The translations under genes were made by a program, and so were the position numbers. This document shows, piece after piece, positions 17,295-25,500 of a stretch of DNA of 64,000 nucleotides. Positions within the stretch are counted from its first letter, which is position 1. The number at the start of each line of letters is the position of its first letter. The DNA is from Ketobacter sp. (GTDB lineage Bacteria > Pseudomonadota > Gammaproteobacteria > Pseudomonadales > Ketobacteraceae), in the NCBI RefSeq assembly GCF_003671495.1, contig NZ_RCHN01000020.1, positions 208,805-272,804 on the forward strand, in the 5' to 3' direction. Below the pieces are notes generated by a model. It was not told the origin of the DNA. It saw nothing but the letters and a program-made list of their open reading frames with translations, and did not search any database.

Positions 17295-19145
17295 TTACTG
17301 ATCCCGCACGTCAAATTCAACTTGCCAGCGCTGATCGCCTTCCCTGGGGATGGCTTCCAGGCACAAGGTGCCCAATTCATTAACCCGTGCTGCCAGTGTG
17401 ACCGCAACCACCTCCCCGGCAGAGCGCCCCTCCGCAGGCAGAGAGGCCTGGATGGGAGGGAGTTCCTGTAACTCCTCATCACTCCAAGAGTCCAACAGCA
17501 TGCCGGGTTGGTCGTCGCGGCGCACAGTGGAGCCGAAGAACCGGAAGGTGACCGGCTCGCCCACCACCAGCCCGAATTCCTGCGCCCCGGGCGTAGTCTC
17601 AGTGCCCTCTTCCATGCCGAACGGGGCCACGCAAAGCGCCTGCAACGGTGGCGGCATGCCTGGTACGGCCGGCATGGCACTTTCGATACCTACATAATAG
17701 GCGCTGGCCAGACCACCACGAATGCGCACGCCGTGGCCCTGGCGCACGTATCCGTAATAGGCGGCACCCCGTGCCACCGCCAGATCCAGATCCGCCCCAT
17801 CCAGCAAGCGGGCAGGCTCAGCGCCAGCCTGCTGCAACCAACCGTTGATCACAGACATCAGCCGTTGCGCCAGTTTGGGGGCTTTCAGCACGCCACCGTT
17901 AAACAGCACTGCGGTGGGTTTGATGAAGTCCTGGGCACTGCCGAAAAAATCCTGGGCTGCGTTAGCCTGGCGACAGAGAAACGCGGCCAAGTGGCGGGTT
18001 ACCCCGGCATCCTGGGCATAGGGCAACCCCATCTGGGTGAGCGCCCCCCGCGGCTGTTGCCGGGGATGTTCAGTAATGCCCACCTGGGGGAAGAACCCGT
18101 CCACCAGAGTTTGCTCCACCTCCTCCCGGGTCAGTTCGGTGCGCAGGGTGCTGCCCAGCAGCTTGGAGCCACGGCTCGGCACCACAATCGGCACCGCATC
18201 CAACTCTGCATCACCCAACAACGCTTCCTTGGCGTCCCGGCAGCCGTGGGTCAGCGCCTGAATCTGCCAGGGCTGCAGTGCCTTGCCTTCTGCATCCAGT
18301 TTGGCTTTCACCCGATAGGCCAGGGCCAGGTCCATGTTATCGCCGCCCAGCAGGATGTGATCCCCTACGGCAATACGGTTCAGCTCCAGGTTGCCATCCT
18401 GTTCAGTGACGGCCACCAGGGACAAATCCGTGGTACCGCCACCAATGTCCACCACCAGTACCACATCCCCCACCGACACCTGCTCACGCCACTGGTCACC
18501 GGAGCGGTTAACCCAGCTGTAGAGGGCTGCCTGGGGCTCTTCCAACAGCGTCAGCCGGTTCAGGCCAATGCTGCGGGCGGCTTCCGCGGTGAGGTCCCGG
18601 GCCGCAGGATCGAACGATGCCGGTACCGTCAGGGTGATCTCCTGCTGTTCCAGAGGGTACTCGGGAAAGCGATGGTTCCAGGCACATTTAAGATGCTCAA
18701 GATAAGCCGCGGACGCAGCCAGGGGGGAAATTCTGGCCACTTCGTCCGGGGCGTTCAGAGGCAATAATGGAGAACGTCGGTCAACACCGCTGTGGCACAA
18801 CCAACTTTTGGCGCTGGCCACCAGGCGCATGGGCGTTTTGGCCCCGAGATAGCGGGCTGCATAGCCCACCAGCTGCGAGCCGCTTGCGCCCCAGGGCAGA
18901 CTCAACTCCGTGGCAGACACCTCGGCCTCATGGGCCTGATAAAGAAACGACGGTAACTGGGCCCGGGCTTCCACCACCCCAGGCTGAGTGAGCTGATCCA
19001 CCGCCAGCACCTGTTCGGTGGGGTTGCCGGTTTCCGGCACGTGGGCTGCACTGTTCGCAGCGGAAGACGTCACGTCCAGATACGCCAGCACACTGTTGGT
19101 GGTGCCGAGGTCAATCCCGACGCTGTAACGACTGCCCTCACTCAT
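17295..19145 (-). CDS. Hsp70-family protein, short form without lid
   Basis: The 616-residue protein carries an Hsp70-type ATPase: SVGIDLGTTNSVLAYLD, PASFDPAARDLTAEAA, LLEEPQAALYSWVN and LVVDIGGGTTDLSLVA. After about residue 480 there is a beta-rich segment (VTFRFFGSTVRRDDQPG) that ends at residue 616, so the helical lid of DnaK is absent. Its ATG overlaps the stop of the DUF2760 gene (ATGA), showing tight coupling. It is clearly related to, but divergent from, the neighbouring 933-residue Hsp70, so the pair may form a heteromer. It is not the housekeeping DnaK. Confidence 0.9.
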   Translation of the reverse strand: MSEGSRYSVGIDLGTTNSVLAYLDVTSSAANSAAHVPETGNPTEQVLAVDQLTQPGVVEARAQLPSFLYQAHEAEVSATELSLPWGASGSQLVGYAARYLGAKTPMRLVASAKSWLCHSGVDRRSPLLPLNAPDEVARISPLAASAAYLEHLKCAWNHRFPEYPLEQQEITLTVPASFDPAARDLTAEAARSIGLNRLTLLEEPQAALYSWVNRSGDQWREQVSVGDVVLVVDIGGGTTDLSLVAVTEQDGNLELNRIAVGDHILLGGDNMDLALAYRVKAKLDAEGKALQPWQIQALTHGCRDAKEALLGDAELDAVPIVVPSRGSKLLGSTLRTELTREEVEQTLVDGFFPQVGITEHPRQQPRGALTQMGLPYAQDAGVTRHLAAFLCRQANAAQDFFGSAQDFIKPTAVLFNGGVLKAPKLAQRLMSVINGWLQQAGAEPARLLDGADLDLAVARGAAYYGYVRQGHGVRIRGGLASAYYVGIESAMPAVPGMPPPLQALCVAPFGMEEGTETTPGAQEFGLVVGEPVTFRFFGSTVRRDDQPGMLLDSWSDEELQELPPIQASLPAEGRSAGEVVAVTLAARVNELGTLCLEAIPREGDQRWQVEFDVRDQ

Positions 19146-19723
19146 AACTCAACCTCAGCCGGTGCCAGGATTTTGGGATCATGGCCTTCCGCCAGCCTGG
19201 GCAGCTCTGCCTTGGTCACCTTCCAGCCGCGGTGCACCAGTACACCATTGAAGGGGGGCTCACCCACCACATTGCCGGTAACACGGTTTTGCGCGGGGTC
19301 GAACCCGGCATCCAGGGTAACCCGGGACTCTTCTTCTTCAGCGCGGATCGGTGCCAGGGAAAAATACTGATCCAGCAATTTCTTGCTGCCTTCGTGTACT
19401 ACGCGAGAAACCGCACCGATTTCGGCGTCACTGAACCCGGTCAGGTCTTCGTTCAGGAAATCGATGAAACGGGCCTCCTGCTGCAGCAGGCCAAGCAATT
19501 GCAGGGCGGATTCCGGGTCGTTGGACTTCAGCACCGGAGCCGGCTTGGGTGCTGCCTCGGTGGCGGGCGCCGGAGCGGGTGTGCCCGCCTCGGCCAGGGT
19601 GGTGTTAGCGCCGCTTTTGCCAGTGCCCCGCAGCAGCGCCACCAGCAGCAACACCAGGCTCAGGCCACCCAGAATCAGGTGCAGCGCGTCAATGGAGGTG
19701 GGCATTACCGGATTGAATTCCAT
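19142..19723 (-). CDS. DUF2760 domain protein
   Basis: The protein of 193 residues has an N-terminal membrane helix (LHLILGGLSLVLLLVALLRG), an Ala/Pro-rich linker (PAPAPATEAAPKPAPVL) and a C-terminal DUF2760 domain (ALQLLGLLQQEARFIDFLNE ... HEGSKKLLDQYFSLAPIR ... HRGWKVTKAELPRL). DUF2760 genes are commonly found immediately before the two Hsp70-like genes seen here. By its topology it could tether that chaperone pair to the inner membrane. The open frame extends to a TTG at 19744, but the ATG at 19723 is preferred. Function is unknown. Confidence 0.87.
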   Translation of the reverse strand: MEFNPVMPTSIDALHLILGGLSLVLLLVALLRGTGKSGANTTLAEAGTPAPAPATEAAPKPAPVLKSNDPESALQLLGLLQQEARFIDFLNEDLTGFSDAEIGAVSRVVHEGSKKLLDQYFSLAPIRAEEEESRVTLDAGFDPAQNRVTGNVVGEPPFNGVLVHRGWKVTKAELPRLAEGHDPKILAPAEVEL

Positions 19724-20027
19724 AGTTTTCCACTCTTTGGTCAAAGGTCGATCGGATAAGCCGTATACGCAGCGTTTACCGCTGCACCACGGGAAATGCC
19801 GCGCAGTTTACCATCTTGCTGCCCAGGATAAAGACCACATTAAAATCGTCTTTTATGTTTAACAAAATAGTGACATGATATGTCGGAATCTTTGTCCTAC
19901 CGATGGGTCTAAACCTCCGTTGGTCTTGCATTTCAAGCACTTGAAATCCGCCAGACCGCCCCGATGTAGACCACATTCGGATGAATTTTGAATTGTTCAC
20001 TACCCTAGAGAGGTTAGAAAACCAGCC
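19724..20027. other. Divergent intergenic region DUF2760 operon / htpX
   Basis: This 304-bp gap contains the sigma-32 promoter of htpX on the right and a 16-bp palindrome TTTCAAG-CA-CTTGAAA (19931-19946) that includes its -35. On the leftward strand only weak sigma-70-like elements are seen, for example TTTAAT about 120 bases before the DUF2760 start. No small gene is supported. Confidence 0.6.
19940..19968 (+). promoter_or_regulatory. Sigma-32 (RpoH) heat-shock promoter of htpX
   Basis: CTTGAAA (19940-19946), 12 bases, then CCCCGATGTA (19959-19968). This closely matches the E. coli RpoH consensus CTTGAAA-N(11-16)-CCCCATnTA, with one extra G in the -10 element. It lies 60 bases before htpX, a known heat-shock/envelope-stress gene, which supports the reading. 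Confidence 0.82.
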
Positions 20028-20912
20028 ATGATGCGCATACTGTTGTTCCTTGGTACCAACCTGGCCGTGATTGCCGTCGCCAGTATTACCCTGAGTCTGT
20101 TGGGGGTGCCTGGTTACTTGCAACAGAACGGCACCAACATTGACCTGATGTCCCTCCTGATTTTCTGTGCCGTGTTCGGCTTTGCCGGTTCTTTCGTTTC
20201 TCTGCTGCTGTCGAAGAAAATGGCAAAGTGGAGCTCCCGGGCCCAGGTCATCACTCAACCCCGCAACCACGCCGAACAGTGGCTGCTGGAAACCGTAAAC
20301 GAACTTTCCACCAAAGCCGGCATCAAGATGCCTGAGGTGGCAATCTTCCCATCCCAGGTCTCCAATGCCTTTGCTACTGGCTGGAACAAGAATGACGCCC
20401 TGGTGGCGGTGAGTGAAGGTCTGCTGCGGCGCTTCGATCGCGAAGAAGTGCGTGCAGTACTGGCCCATGAGATCGGTCACGTTGCCAACGGCGACATGGT
20501 CACCCTGAGCCTGATTCAGGGCATTATGAACACCTTCGTGATGTTCTTTGCCCGCATCGCCGCGTTTGTCATTGACCAGTTCTTCCGCAACAACGAAGGC
20601 GAAGGCGGTCTGGGCATGTTCGGTCACATGGCCGTGGTGTTCATCTTCGACATGATCTTCGGCATTCTCGCCAGCATCATTGTTATGTGGTTCTCCCGCT
20701 GGCGGGAATTCCGCGCCGATGCAGCCGGTGCGGACCTGGCCGGCCGGGGGGCCATGATCCGGGCCTTGCAACGTCTGAAGGCGGAAATGGAACTGCCCAA
20801 CGACCTGCCCGACACCATGGTGGCCTTTGGTATTCGCAGCGGCACAGTCGCCAAACTGTTTTCTTCACATCCGCCGCTGGATGCCCGCATTGCCGCATTG
20901 AGCAACGCCTGA
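20028..20912 (+). CDS. htpX: Membrane zinc metalloprotease HtpX
   Basis: The 294-residue M48B protease cleaves damaged membrane proteins at the inner membrane, overlapping with FtsH. Two N-terminal helices ([19 protein letters not shown] and [19 protein letters not shown]) precede HEIGH (His147, Glu148, His151). Two further hydrophobic segments follow, then the third zinc ligand region [16 protein letters not shown]. The sequence matches E. coli HtpX over its full length, including the MMRI start. A sigma-32-type promoter lies upstream and a 9-bp hairpin after the stop. Confidence 0.97.
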   Translation: MMRILLFLGTNLAVIAVASITLSLLGVPGYLQQNGTNIDLMSLLIFCAVFGFAGSFVSLLLSKKMAKWSSRAQVITQPRNHAEQWLLETVNELSTKAGIKMPEVAIFPSQVSNAFATGWNKNDALVAVSEGLLRRFDREEVRAVLAHEIGHVANGDMVTLSLIQGIMNTFVMFFARIAAFVIDQFFRNNEGEGGLGMFGHMAVVFIFDMIFGILASIIVMWFSRWREFRADAAGADLAGRGAMIRALQRLKAEMELPNDLPDTMVAFGIRSGTVAKLFSSHPPLDARIAALSNA

Positions 20913-20926
20913 TCCAAGCTGATCGC

Positions 20927-20948
20927 AAGCCCGCCCCACGGCGGGCTT
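20927..20948 (+). terminator. Probable terminator after htpX
   Basis: AAGCCCGCC-ccac-GGCGGGCTT is a perfect 9-bp stem 15 bases after the stop. The following CGCGCTTTCTCC is only partly T-rich, so termination may be incomplete. Confidence 0.6.
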
Positions 20949-20987
20949 CGCGCTTTCTCCCTACCGACTGTCCACCTGCCTGATGCC

Positions 20988-22319
20988 ATGAAGCGCTTCT
21001 ACCGCTGGATCAATAATCGGCTTCTGCCCAAAGAGATCAACACCTCCTCCAAACCACAGGATATATCCACCACGGCCTATGAAAAGCAGGATGTCAGCGC
21101 TGGCGCCCATGTGGTGGCCCTGAGTTTGACCAAAGCCGGCGACGCTTTGGCGGACGTTAAGCTCATGCTGCCCTGGCTGCTGAATGCCCTGGGCGCGCCG
21201 GTGTGGTTTATCGGCTGGCTGGTGCCATTACGGGAGGCTCTGGCGTTGCTGCCACAGTTGATCCTGGCACACTGGATCCAACGCTTCGATCGCCGTAAGG
21301 GCCTCTGGAGCCTGGGCAGCATCGTGCAAGGTCTGGCGATTGTTTTGATGGGCTGCGTGCCGTTTACCGGGCTGCGTGGGGCTGCAGCAGGATGGCTGAT
21401 TTTGGGCTTGCTGACGGTGTTCAGCCTGGCCCGCTGCCTGTGCTCCATTGTGATCAAGGATGTGCAGGGTAGAACCATTGACCAGCAGCGCCGGGGATCG
21501 GTCAGTGGCGTGGCCACCTCCATCGCCGGACTGGCAGGCATTGTCTTCGCCGCCGCGCTCATGCTGGGCTGGCTGAGCGAATCCAACCAAATCGCCGTGA
21601 GCATCGTGCTGGTGGTCGCCGGCTGCCTTTGGTTATTCGCCGCCCTGCACTATCAGGCGGTTCCGGAAGAGGCGGATCAGCCTGATGGCCATGCAGACAA
21701 AGGCAAAGGCAGGTTTGAGCCATTCAAACACCTGCTGCAGGACCGCCAGCTGATCCACTTTCTGATCACCCGCAGCCTGTTTATCAGCACGGCTCTGGTG
21801 GCACCTTTCTATGTGATTCTGGCCAACCGCTACAGCGGTGGCAGTGTCTCCACACTGGGAGCGCTGATCCTGCTGACCGGGCTGGCCAATCTGTTCAGTG
21901 GCCGGTTTTGGGGCTTGTGGTCGGATATTTCCAGTCGCAGGGTACTGATGATCACCGGCACACTCTGTGGTGTCCTGGCGTTGGCGGTGGTGGCCGCATT
22001 ACATCAAAACTGGTCATTTGCCCGCTCACCCTGGTGGTACGGTGTGGTCATACTCCTCCTCTATGTTGGCCACGCCGGGGTGAAGCTGGGGCGCACCACC
22101 TATCTGATGGATATGGCCAATGCCGGCAACCGGGCCAAGCTGGTGGCGCTCAGCAATACCCTCATCGGCATTGTGCTGCTGGCGGCGGGGTCGGCGTTGG
22201 CCCTGCTGAGTAACCGCAGTGTGGAGTTTGCCATCCTGGTGCTGGGCCTCACCTCGTTGCTGGGGGCCGTGCTGGCCTGGCAACTGCCGGAGCTGCAAGC
22301 CGACAGTAAACAAAACTAA
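20988..22319 (+). CDS. Major facilitator superfamily transporter
   Basis: This 443-residue protein has about 12 predicted membrane helices with a cytoplasmic N-terminal stretch of 45 residues. An MFS-type loop between helices 2 and 3 reads IQRFDRRKGLWSLGS. A central charged loop (EEADQPDGHADKGKGRFEPF) separates the two six-helix halves. I cannot tell the substrate. Its stop overlaps by 4 bases the 3' end of the convergent AcoX-like gene. Confidence 0.85.
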   Translation: MKRFYRWINNRLLPKEINTSSKPQDISTTAYEKQDVSAGAHVVALSLTKAGDALADVKLMLPWLLNALGAPVWFIGWLVPLREALALLPQLILAHWIQRFDRRKGLWSLGSIVQGLAIVLMGCVPFTGLRGAAAGWLILGLLTVFSLARCLCSIVIKDVQGRTIDQQRRGSVSGVATSIAGLAGIVFAAALMLGWLSESNQIAVSIVLVVAGCLWLFAALHYQAVPEEADQPDGHADKGKGRFEPFKHLLQDRQLIHFLITRSLFISTALVAPFYVILANRYSGGSVSTLGALILLTGLANLFSGRFWGLWSDISSRRVLMITGTLCGVLALAVVAALHQNWSFARSPWWYGVVILLLYVGHAGVKLGRTTYLMDMANAGNRAKLVALSNTLIGIVLLAAGSALALLSNRSVEFAILVLGLTSLLGAVLAWQLPELQADSKQN

Positions 22320-23434
22320 CCCTCCACGGGATACAATACAGCATCCTCATAACCGGTAATAACGGGGAGATACCCACTTAGCGCCTTGTTGAGCGCGGCA
22401 TCCCAGGTATCCACCAGCAGCGGACGGCCGTCCAGTTCCTTGAGTTTGGTTTTGGTGGCAACAATCAAGATGTTGTCGCGCCCCACTTTGTGAATCACCG
22501 GTGGGCTGATCTGGTGGTTGCCACGCCCAAAGATATGGCCCTGGCCCCCGATCAGGGTGACGATGATCCGGGCCGGGTAACGCTCCAGCCAGTGCAGGAT
22601 ATCCTGCTCGGTCACATCCATTTGCACCATCTGCTGATTCAGCAGCAAGTCCACCCCCAGCAGGGTTTTGTCCAGCCCCAGCGCTTCCGCGATCGCCCGG
22701 GTAGTGGTGCCAGGGCCCAGGATATACACACAATCCACCTCCAGATCGTCAATCACATGAGCCGCCATTTCCTGCAACACCAGAGCTTCCACCTCTTTGC
22801 CGCCACATTTCACGTGCTGCAAATAACGCTCCTCCGCGGGCACCAGCAGTTCACCAAAATGGCTGGCCCGCACCTGGCCGTGCCGGAACGCGTCTTCGTC
22901 AATATCCCGCACTTCCATCCGGGCCACACTCACCAGCTCACCCCGGATCATCTTACTGATGATCTCCGCGGCACCTTTGGCATGCACGGCGTAGACGCCG
23001 GAATGGATTTTCACTCCGGCCGGGATGCCCAGTACCGGGATCGAGGTTCCCACCGCCCGATGGATGTCGCGGGCCGTGCCATCCCCACCGGCAAATACCA
23101 GCAGGTCCACGCCCTCCTGTTGCAACACGCGGGCTGCCTCGCAGGTATCCATGGGGCCGGTAGTAGCCGGGCTTTGCCCACACACCTGCGCTGTGAAGCC
23201 CGCTTCCTGCAGGCTATCTTCACCCATGGGGCCACTCCAGCAGTACCAGTGGATCTGCGCCTCATAGGCCGTTAACTCATTGAGGAAAATCGCTACCCGC
23301 TGCAAAGCCCGGGGTATCGCTCCACGATTCAGCGCTTCGTCCACGATCGCATCGCCATCGCTGCCCTTCAGGCCCACCGCGCCGCCGATACCCGCCATTG
23401 GATTGACGATCAGCCCCAACTTGATGTGATTCAT
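22316..23434 (-). CDS. ATP-NAD kinase family protein (AcoX/COG3199-like)
   Basis: The protein has the diacylglycerol-kinase/NAD-kinase fold: LGLIVNPMAGIGG at the N-terminus, the nucleotide motif LLVFAGGDGTARDI, then LGIPAGVKIHSGVYAVH, all typical of AcoX-like members. The C-terminal half contains DCVYILGPGTTTRAIAEALG and IIVTLIGGQGHIFGRGNHQISP. These proteins are distinct from the essential NAD kinase NadK, and their in vivo substrate is not settled. The open frame reaches 23488, but the ATG at 23434 (MNHIKLGLIVNP) starts exactly at the conserved part and is chosen. Confidence 0.87.
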   Translation of the reverse strand: MNHIKLGLIVNPMAGIGGAVGLKGSDGDAIVDEALNRGAIPRALQRVAIFLNELTAYEAQIHWYCWSGPMGEDSLQEAGFTAQVCGQSPATTGPMDTCEAARVLQQEGVDLLVFAGGDGTARDIHRAVGTSIPVLGIPAGVKIHSGVYAVHAKGAAEIISKMIRGELVSVARMEVRDIDEDAFRHGQVRASHFGELLVPAEERYLQHVKCGGKEVEALVLQEMAAHVIDDLEVDCVYILGPGTTTRAIAEALGLDKTLLGVDLLLNQQMVQMDVTEQDILHWLERYPARIIVTLIGGQGHIFGRGNHQISPPVIHKVGRDNILIVATKTKLKELDGRPLLVDTWDAALNKALSGYLPVITGYEDAVLYPVEG

Positions 23435-23631
23435 ATGGATTCCGTTTAGTGCCGGTTTGCATTGTCTGCGTACAGTCGCTGACCGCATTTTATATCAGCT
23501 CTGCGGTTACAGCACGCCACTCAGATTCATAGGGAGTGCAGCCCTCGATGTTGAGACATGCCTTAACGGGTCGAAACGTGCGACACTAGCCTTATGTTGC
23601 TGAATTCCAATCGCCCTGATTTCGCCGGATT
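23435..23631. other. Divergent intergenic region
   Basis: This region separates the AcoX-like gene (leftward) from a membrane protein gene (rightward). I see no strong promoter consensus, repeat or RNA here. Confidence 0.4.
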
Positions 23632-24393
23632 ATGCTGATTTCTTTAAACTATGCCATTTTCGCCCTGGCCCTGTGCCTGAGCCTGGATCTGTTCCGCCGC
23701 CCGTCACGTTTTCGGGAGGCAGCCACTCATATGGCGCTGTTTGCCGTGGCGGCCCTGCTGGGTGGCTTTGCCCATCACATGGAAGCGGAACAATCAGCCG
23801 TGAACCAGGTGATTGCCGGGTTGAACCAGTGGCTGCCCGACCATTCCAGGGTGGGCTCCTTCCACAATGTCTACCTGCGGGTATGGCTGGCCACGTTCTT
23901 TGCCATAGGCCTGACGGAATACTATTTTATGAGAATTTTTCTGCACCCATTGGCGGATCGCTATGGATTCCGCTGGGTCAAAAGTGGACTGGTGGCGTCA
24001 CTGCTGTTGTTCTGTGCTGCATCGCTGCTCATCAGCCAGTATTCCCTGGTGGTGGTATTTCACCTGTTCACCCATCTGCTGGTGATCGGGTTTTCTCTTT
24101 ATCTGATTTTCGCCCAGGGCTTACGCCTGTTCTGGCAACTGATCGCGTTGGTTACGTTGAACCTGGTGGCCGGTGGCGTCTGGTCACTGATGGCCCTGGG
24201 CAGTTTGCCCACCGGACCACTGCACTACAACGACTGGTATCACCTCATCATCCTGGTGTTTTTGGTGTATCTGCATTGGGTCCTAACCCGAGGTGGACTG
24301 GTGGATGCGCTCCATAGTCTGTCCCCGGCACCCGGCTCAAGGCTCCAGTTGCAGGCCCAACGCCCGCAGGCGATTGAACTCCACGGCGGGTAA
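23632..24393 (+). CDS. Polytopic membrane protein of unknown function with conserved histidines
   Basis: The 253-residue protein has about seven hydrophobic segments. Histidines cluster at membrane boundaries: GGFAHHM after helix 2, VVVFHLFTHLLVIGF in the middle, and HYNDWYHLIILVFLVYLHW near the end. This resembles the CREST group (alkaline ceramidases, hemolysin-III-like and related membrane hydrolases), which bind metal through Ser/Asp/His residues. That link is my inference. The last 57 bases overlap the 3' end of pdxB on the other strand. Confidence 0.72.
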   Translation: MLISLNYAIFALALCLSLDLFRRPSRFREAATHMALFAVAALLGGFAHHMEAEQSAVNQVIAGLNQWLPDHSRVGSFHNVYLRVWLATFFAIGLTEYYFMRIFLHPLADRYGFRWVKSGLVASLLLFCAASLLISQYSLVVVFHLFTHLLVIGFSLYLIFAQGLRLFWQLIALVTLNLVAGGVWSLMALGSLPTGPLHYNDWYHLIILVFLVYLHWVLTRGGLVDALHSLSPAPGSRLQLQAQRPQAIELHGG

Positions 24394-25497
24394 CGCTGAC
24401 TGCAGGAACGCCTCGCCCCGCAACCGAACGGTACCAAACTCGCGCCTTACCCGATAACTTTTACGCAGCGCATCAAAACCCAGGGCGCGTTTTTCCCGGG
24501 GCAGGCGCAGGCTGGTGCGCAGGCCGATGTCGTCTTCACGAATGTCGTAGATCCGGGTCAGCAGTTCCCGGGCGGTGGATGGAGTCTGGGCCTGCTCGCT
24601 TTGCACATCCAGCAACAGGTCTAATTGCGCATCGATCAGGTCCGTCTCCTGCAATGACACGGCTTGATCCAGATGCCGGCACAAGGCCTGGTAAATCATC
24701 CAGGTGCCACGCACCTTCCCATCGTAGCTGTAACCGGCAATGTGGGGCGTGGCAATATCCACCTGGCTGGCCAGCTCGATGTTGACGAAGGGCTCCCCCT
24801 CCCACACGTCCAGCACCACGGACAGGTCATAGCGCTCATCCAGCACTTTGCTCAGGGCCATGTTGTCCACCACCGGCCCGCGGGCCGTGTTGATCAACAC
24901 CCCATTGGGCACCATGCTGCGCAGTCGATGAATGTCCGCCAGGTGATGGGTGCTGTATTTACCCTCCAGCGTGTAGGGCACATGCAAGGTCACAATGTCG
25001 GCCTGCCAGGCTTCATCTGGGCTCACCAGACCAGCTGCACCCTGGGCCTGTCGGGGAGGATCACAGGCCAATACCCGCAATCCCAGGGCTTCGCATTGGG
25101 CCTGCAGGCGGGACCCCACATTGCCCACACCGATGATGCCGATGGATTTTCCCTCGAGTTGGAAATCGCGGATGACTTCCAGCTCCAGCAAGGCGCTGAT
25201 CACGTACTCCACTACGGAACGGGCGTTGCAACCGGGGGCGCTGGCAAACCCGATCTGCTGGCGGGCTAAATAGGACTGGTCCACATGATCGACACCGATG
25301 GTGGCCGTGCCCACAAACCGCACCGCAGACCCCGCCAACAAGGATTCGGACACTGGGGTAATGGAACGGACAATCAGGGCATCCGCATCCTTCACCTGCT
25401 CCGGCTCCAGGTTGCGACCCGGAAGTTTTACCACCTCCCCCAACGACCCAAAACAGAGTTCCGCCATGGGAATATTTTCGTCCACCACAATTTTCAT
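24337..25497 (-). CDS. pdxB: Erythronate-4-phosphate dehydrogenase
   Basis: PdxB catalyses the second step of DXP-dependent pyridoxal phosphate synthesis. The 386-residue protein starts with MKIVVDENIPMAELCFGSLG and has TATIGVDHVD, the NAD-binding GIIGVGNVGSRLQ, and active-site Arg/Glu/His in INTARGPVVD, VWEGEPFVN and ATPHIAGYSYDGK. The PdxB-specific dimerisation domain is at the C-terminus. It is followed on the same strand only by the overlapping convergent gene. The kinase-like gene upstream ends 3 bases before its ATG, so the two are co-transcribed. Confidence 0.96.
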   Translation of the reverse strand: MKIVVDENIPMAELCFGSLGEVVKLPGRNLEPEQVKDADALIVRSITPVSESLLAGSAVRFVGTATIGVDHVDQSYLARQQIGFASAPGCNARSVVEYVISALLELEVIRDFQLEGKSIGIIGVGNVGSRLQAQCEALGLRVLACDPPRQAQGAAGLVSPDEAWQADIVTLHVPYTLEGKYSTHHLADIHRLRSMVPNGVLINTARGPVVDNMALSKVLDERYDLSVVLDVWEGEPFVNIELASQVDIATPHIAGYSYDGKVRGTWMIYQALCRHLDQAVSLQETDLIDAQLDLLLDVQSEQAQTPSTARELLTRIYDIREDDIGLRTSLRLPREKRALGFDALRKSYRVRREFGTVRLRGEAFLQSALPAVEFNRLRALGLQLEP

Positions 25498-25500
25498 CGA

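Noticed and set aside
17508..18767. 419-codon open frame opposite the short Hsp70 gene
   Set aside because: It is an antisense shadow of a clear Hsp70 coding frame; the product is low-complexity His/Gln-rich with no family resemblance.
19931..19946. Sigma-32 promoter on the minus strand for the DUF2760/Hsp70 operon
   Set aside because: CTTGAAA is present, but the nearest CCCAT-like element is about 22 bases away, outside the allowed spacing.
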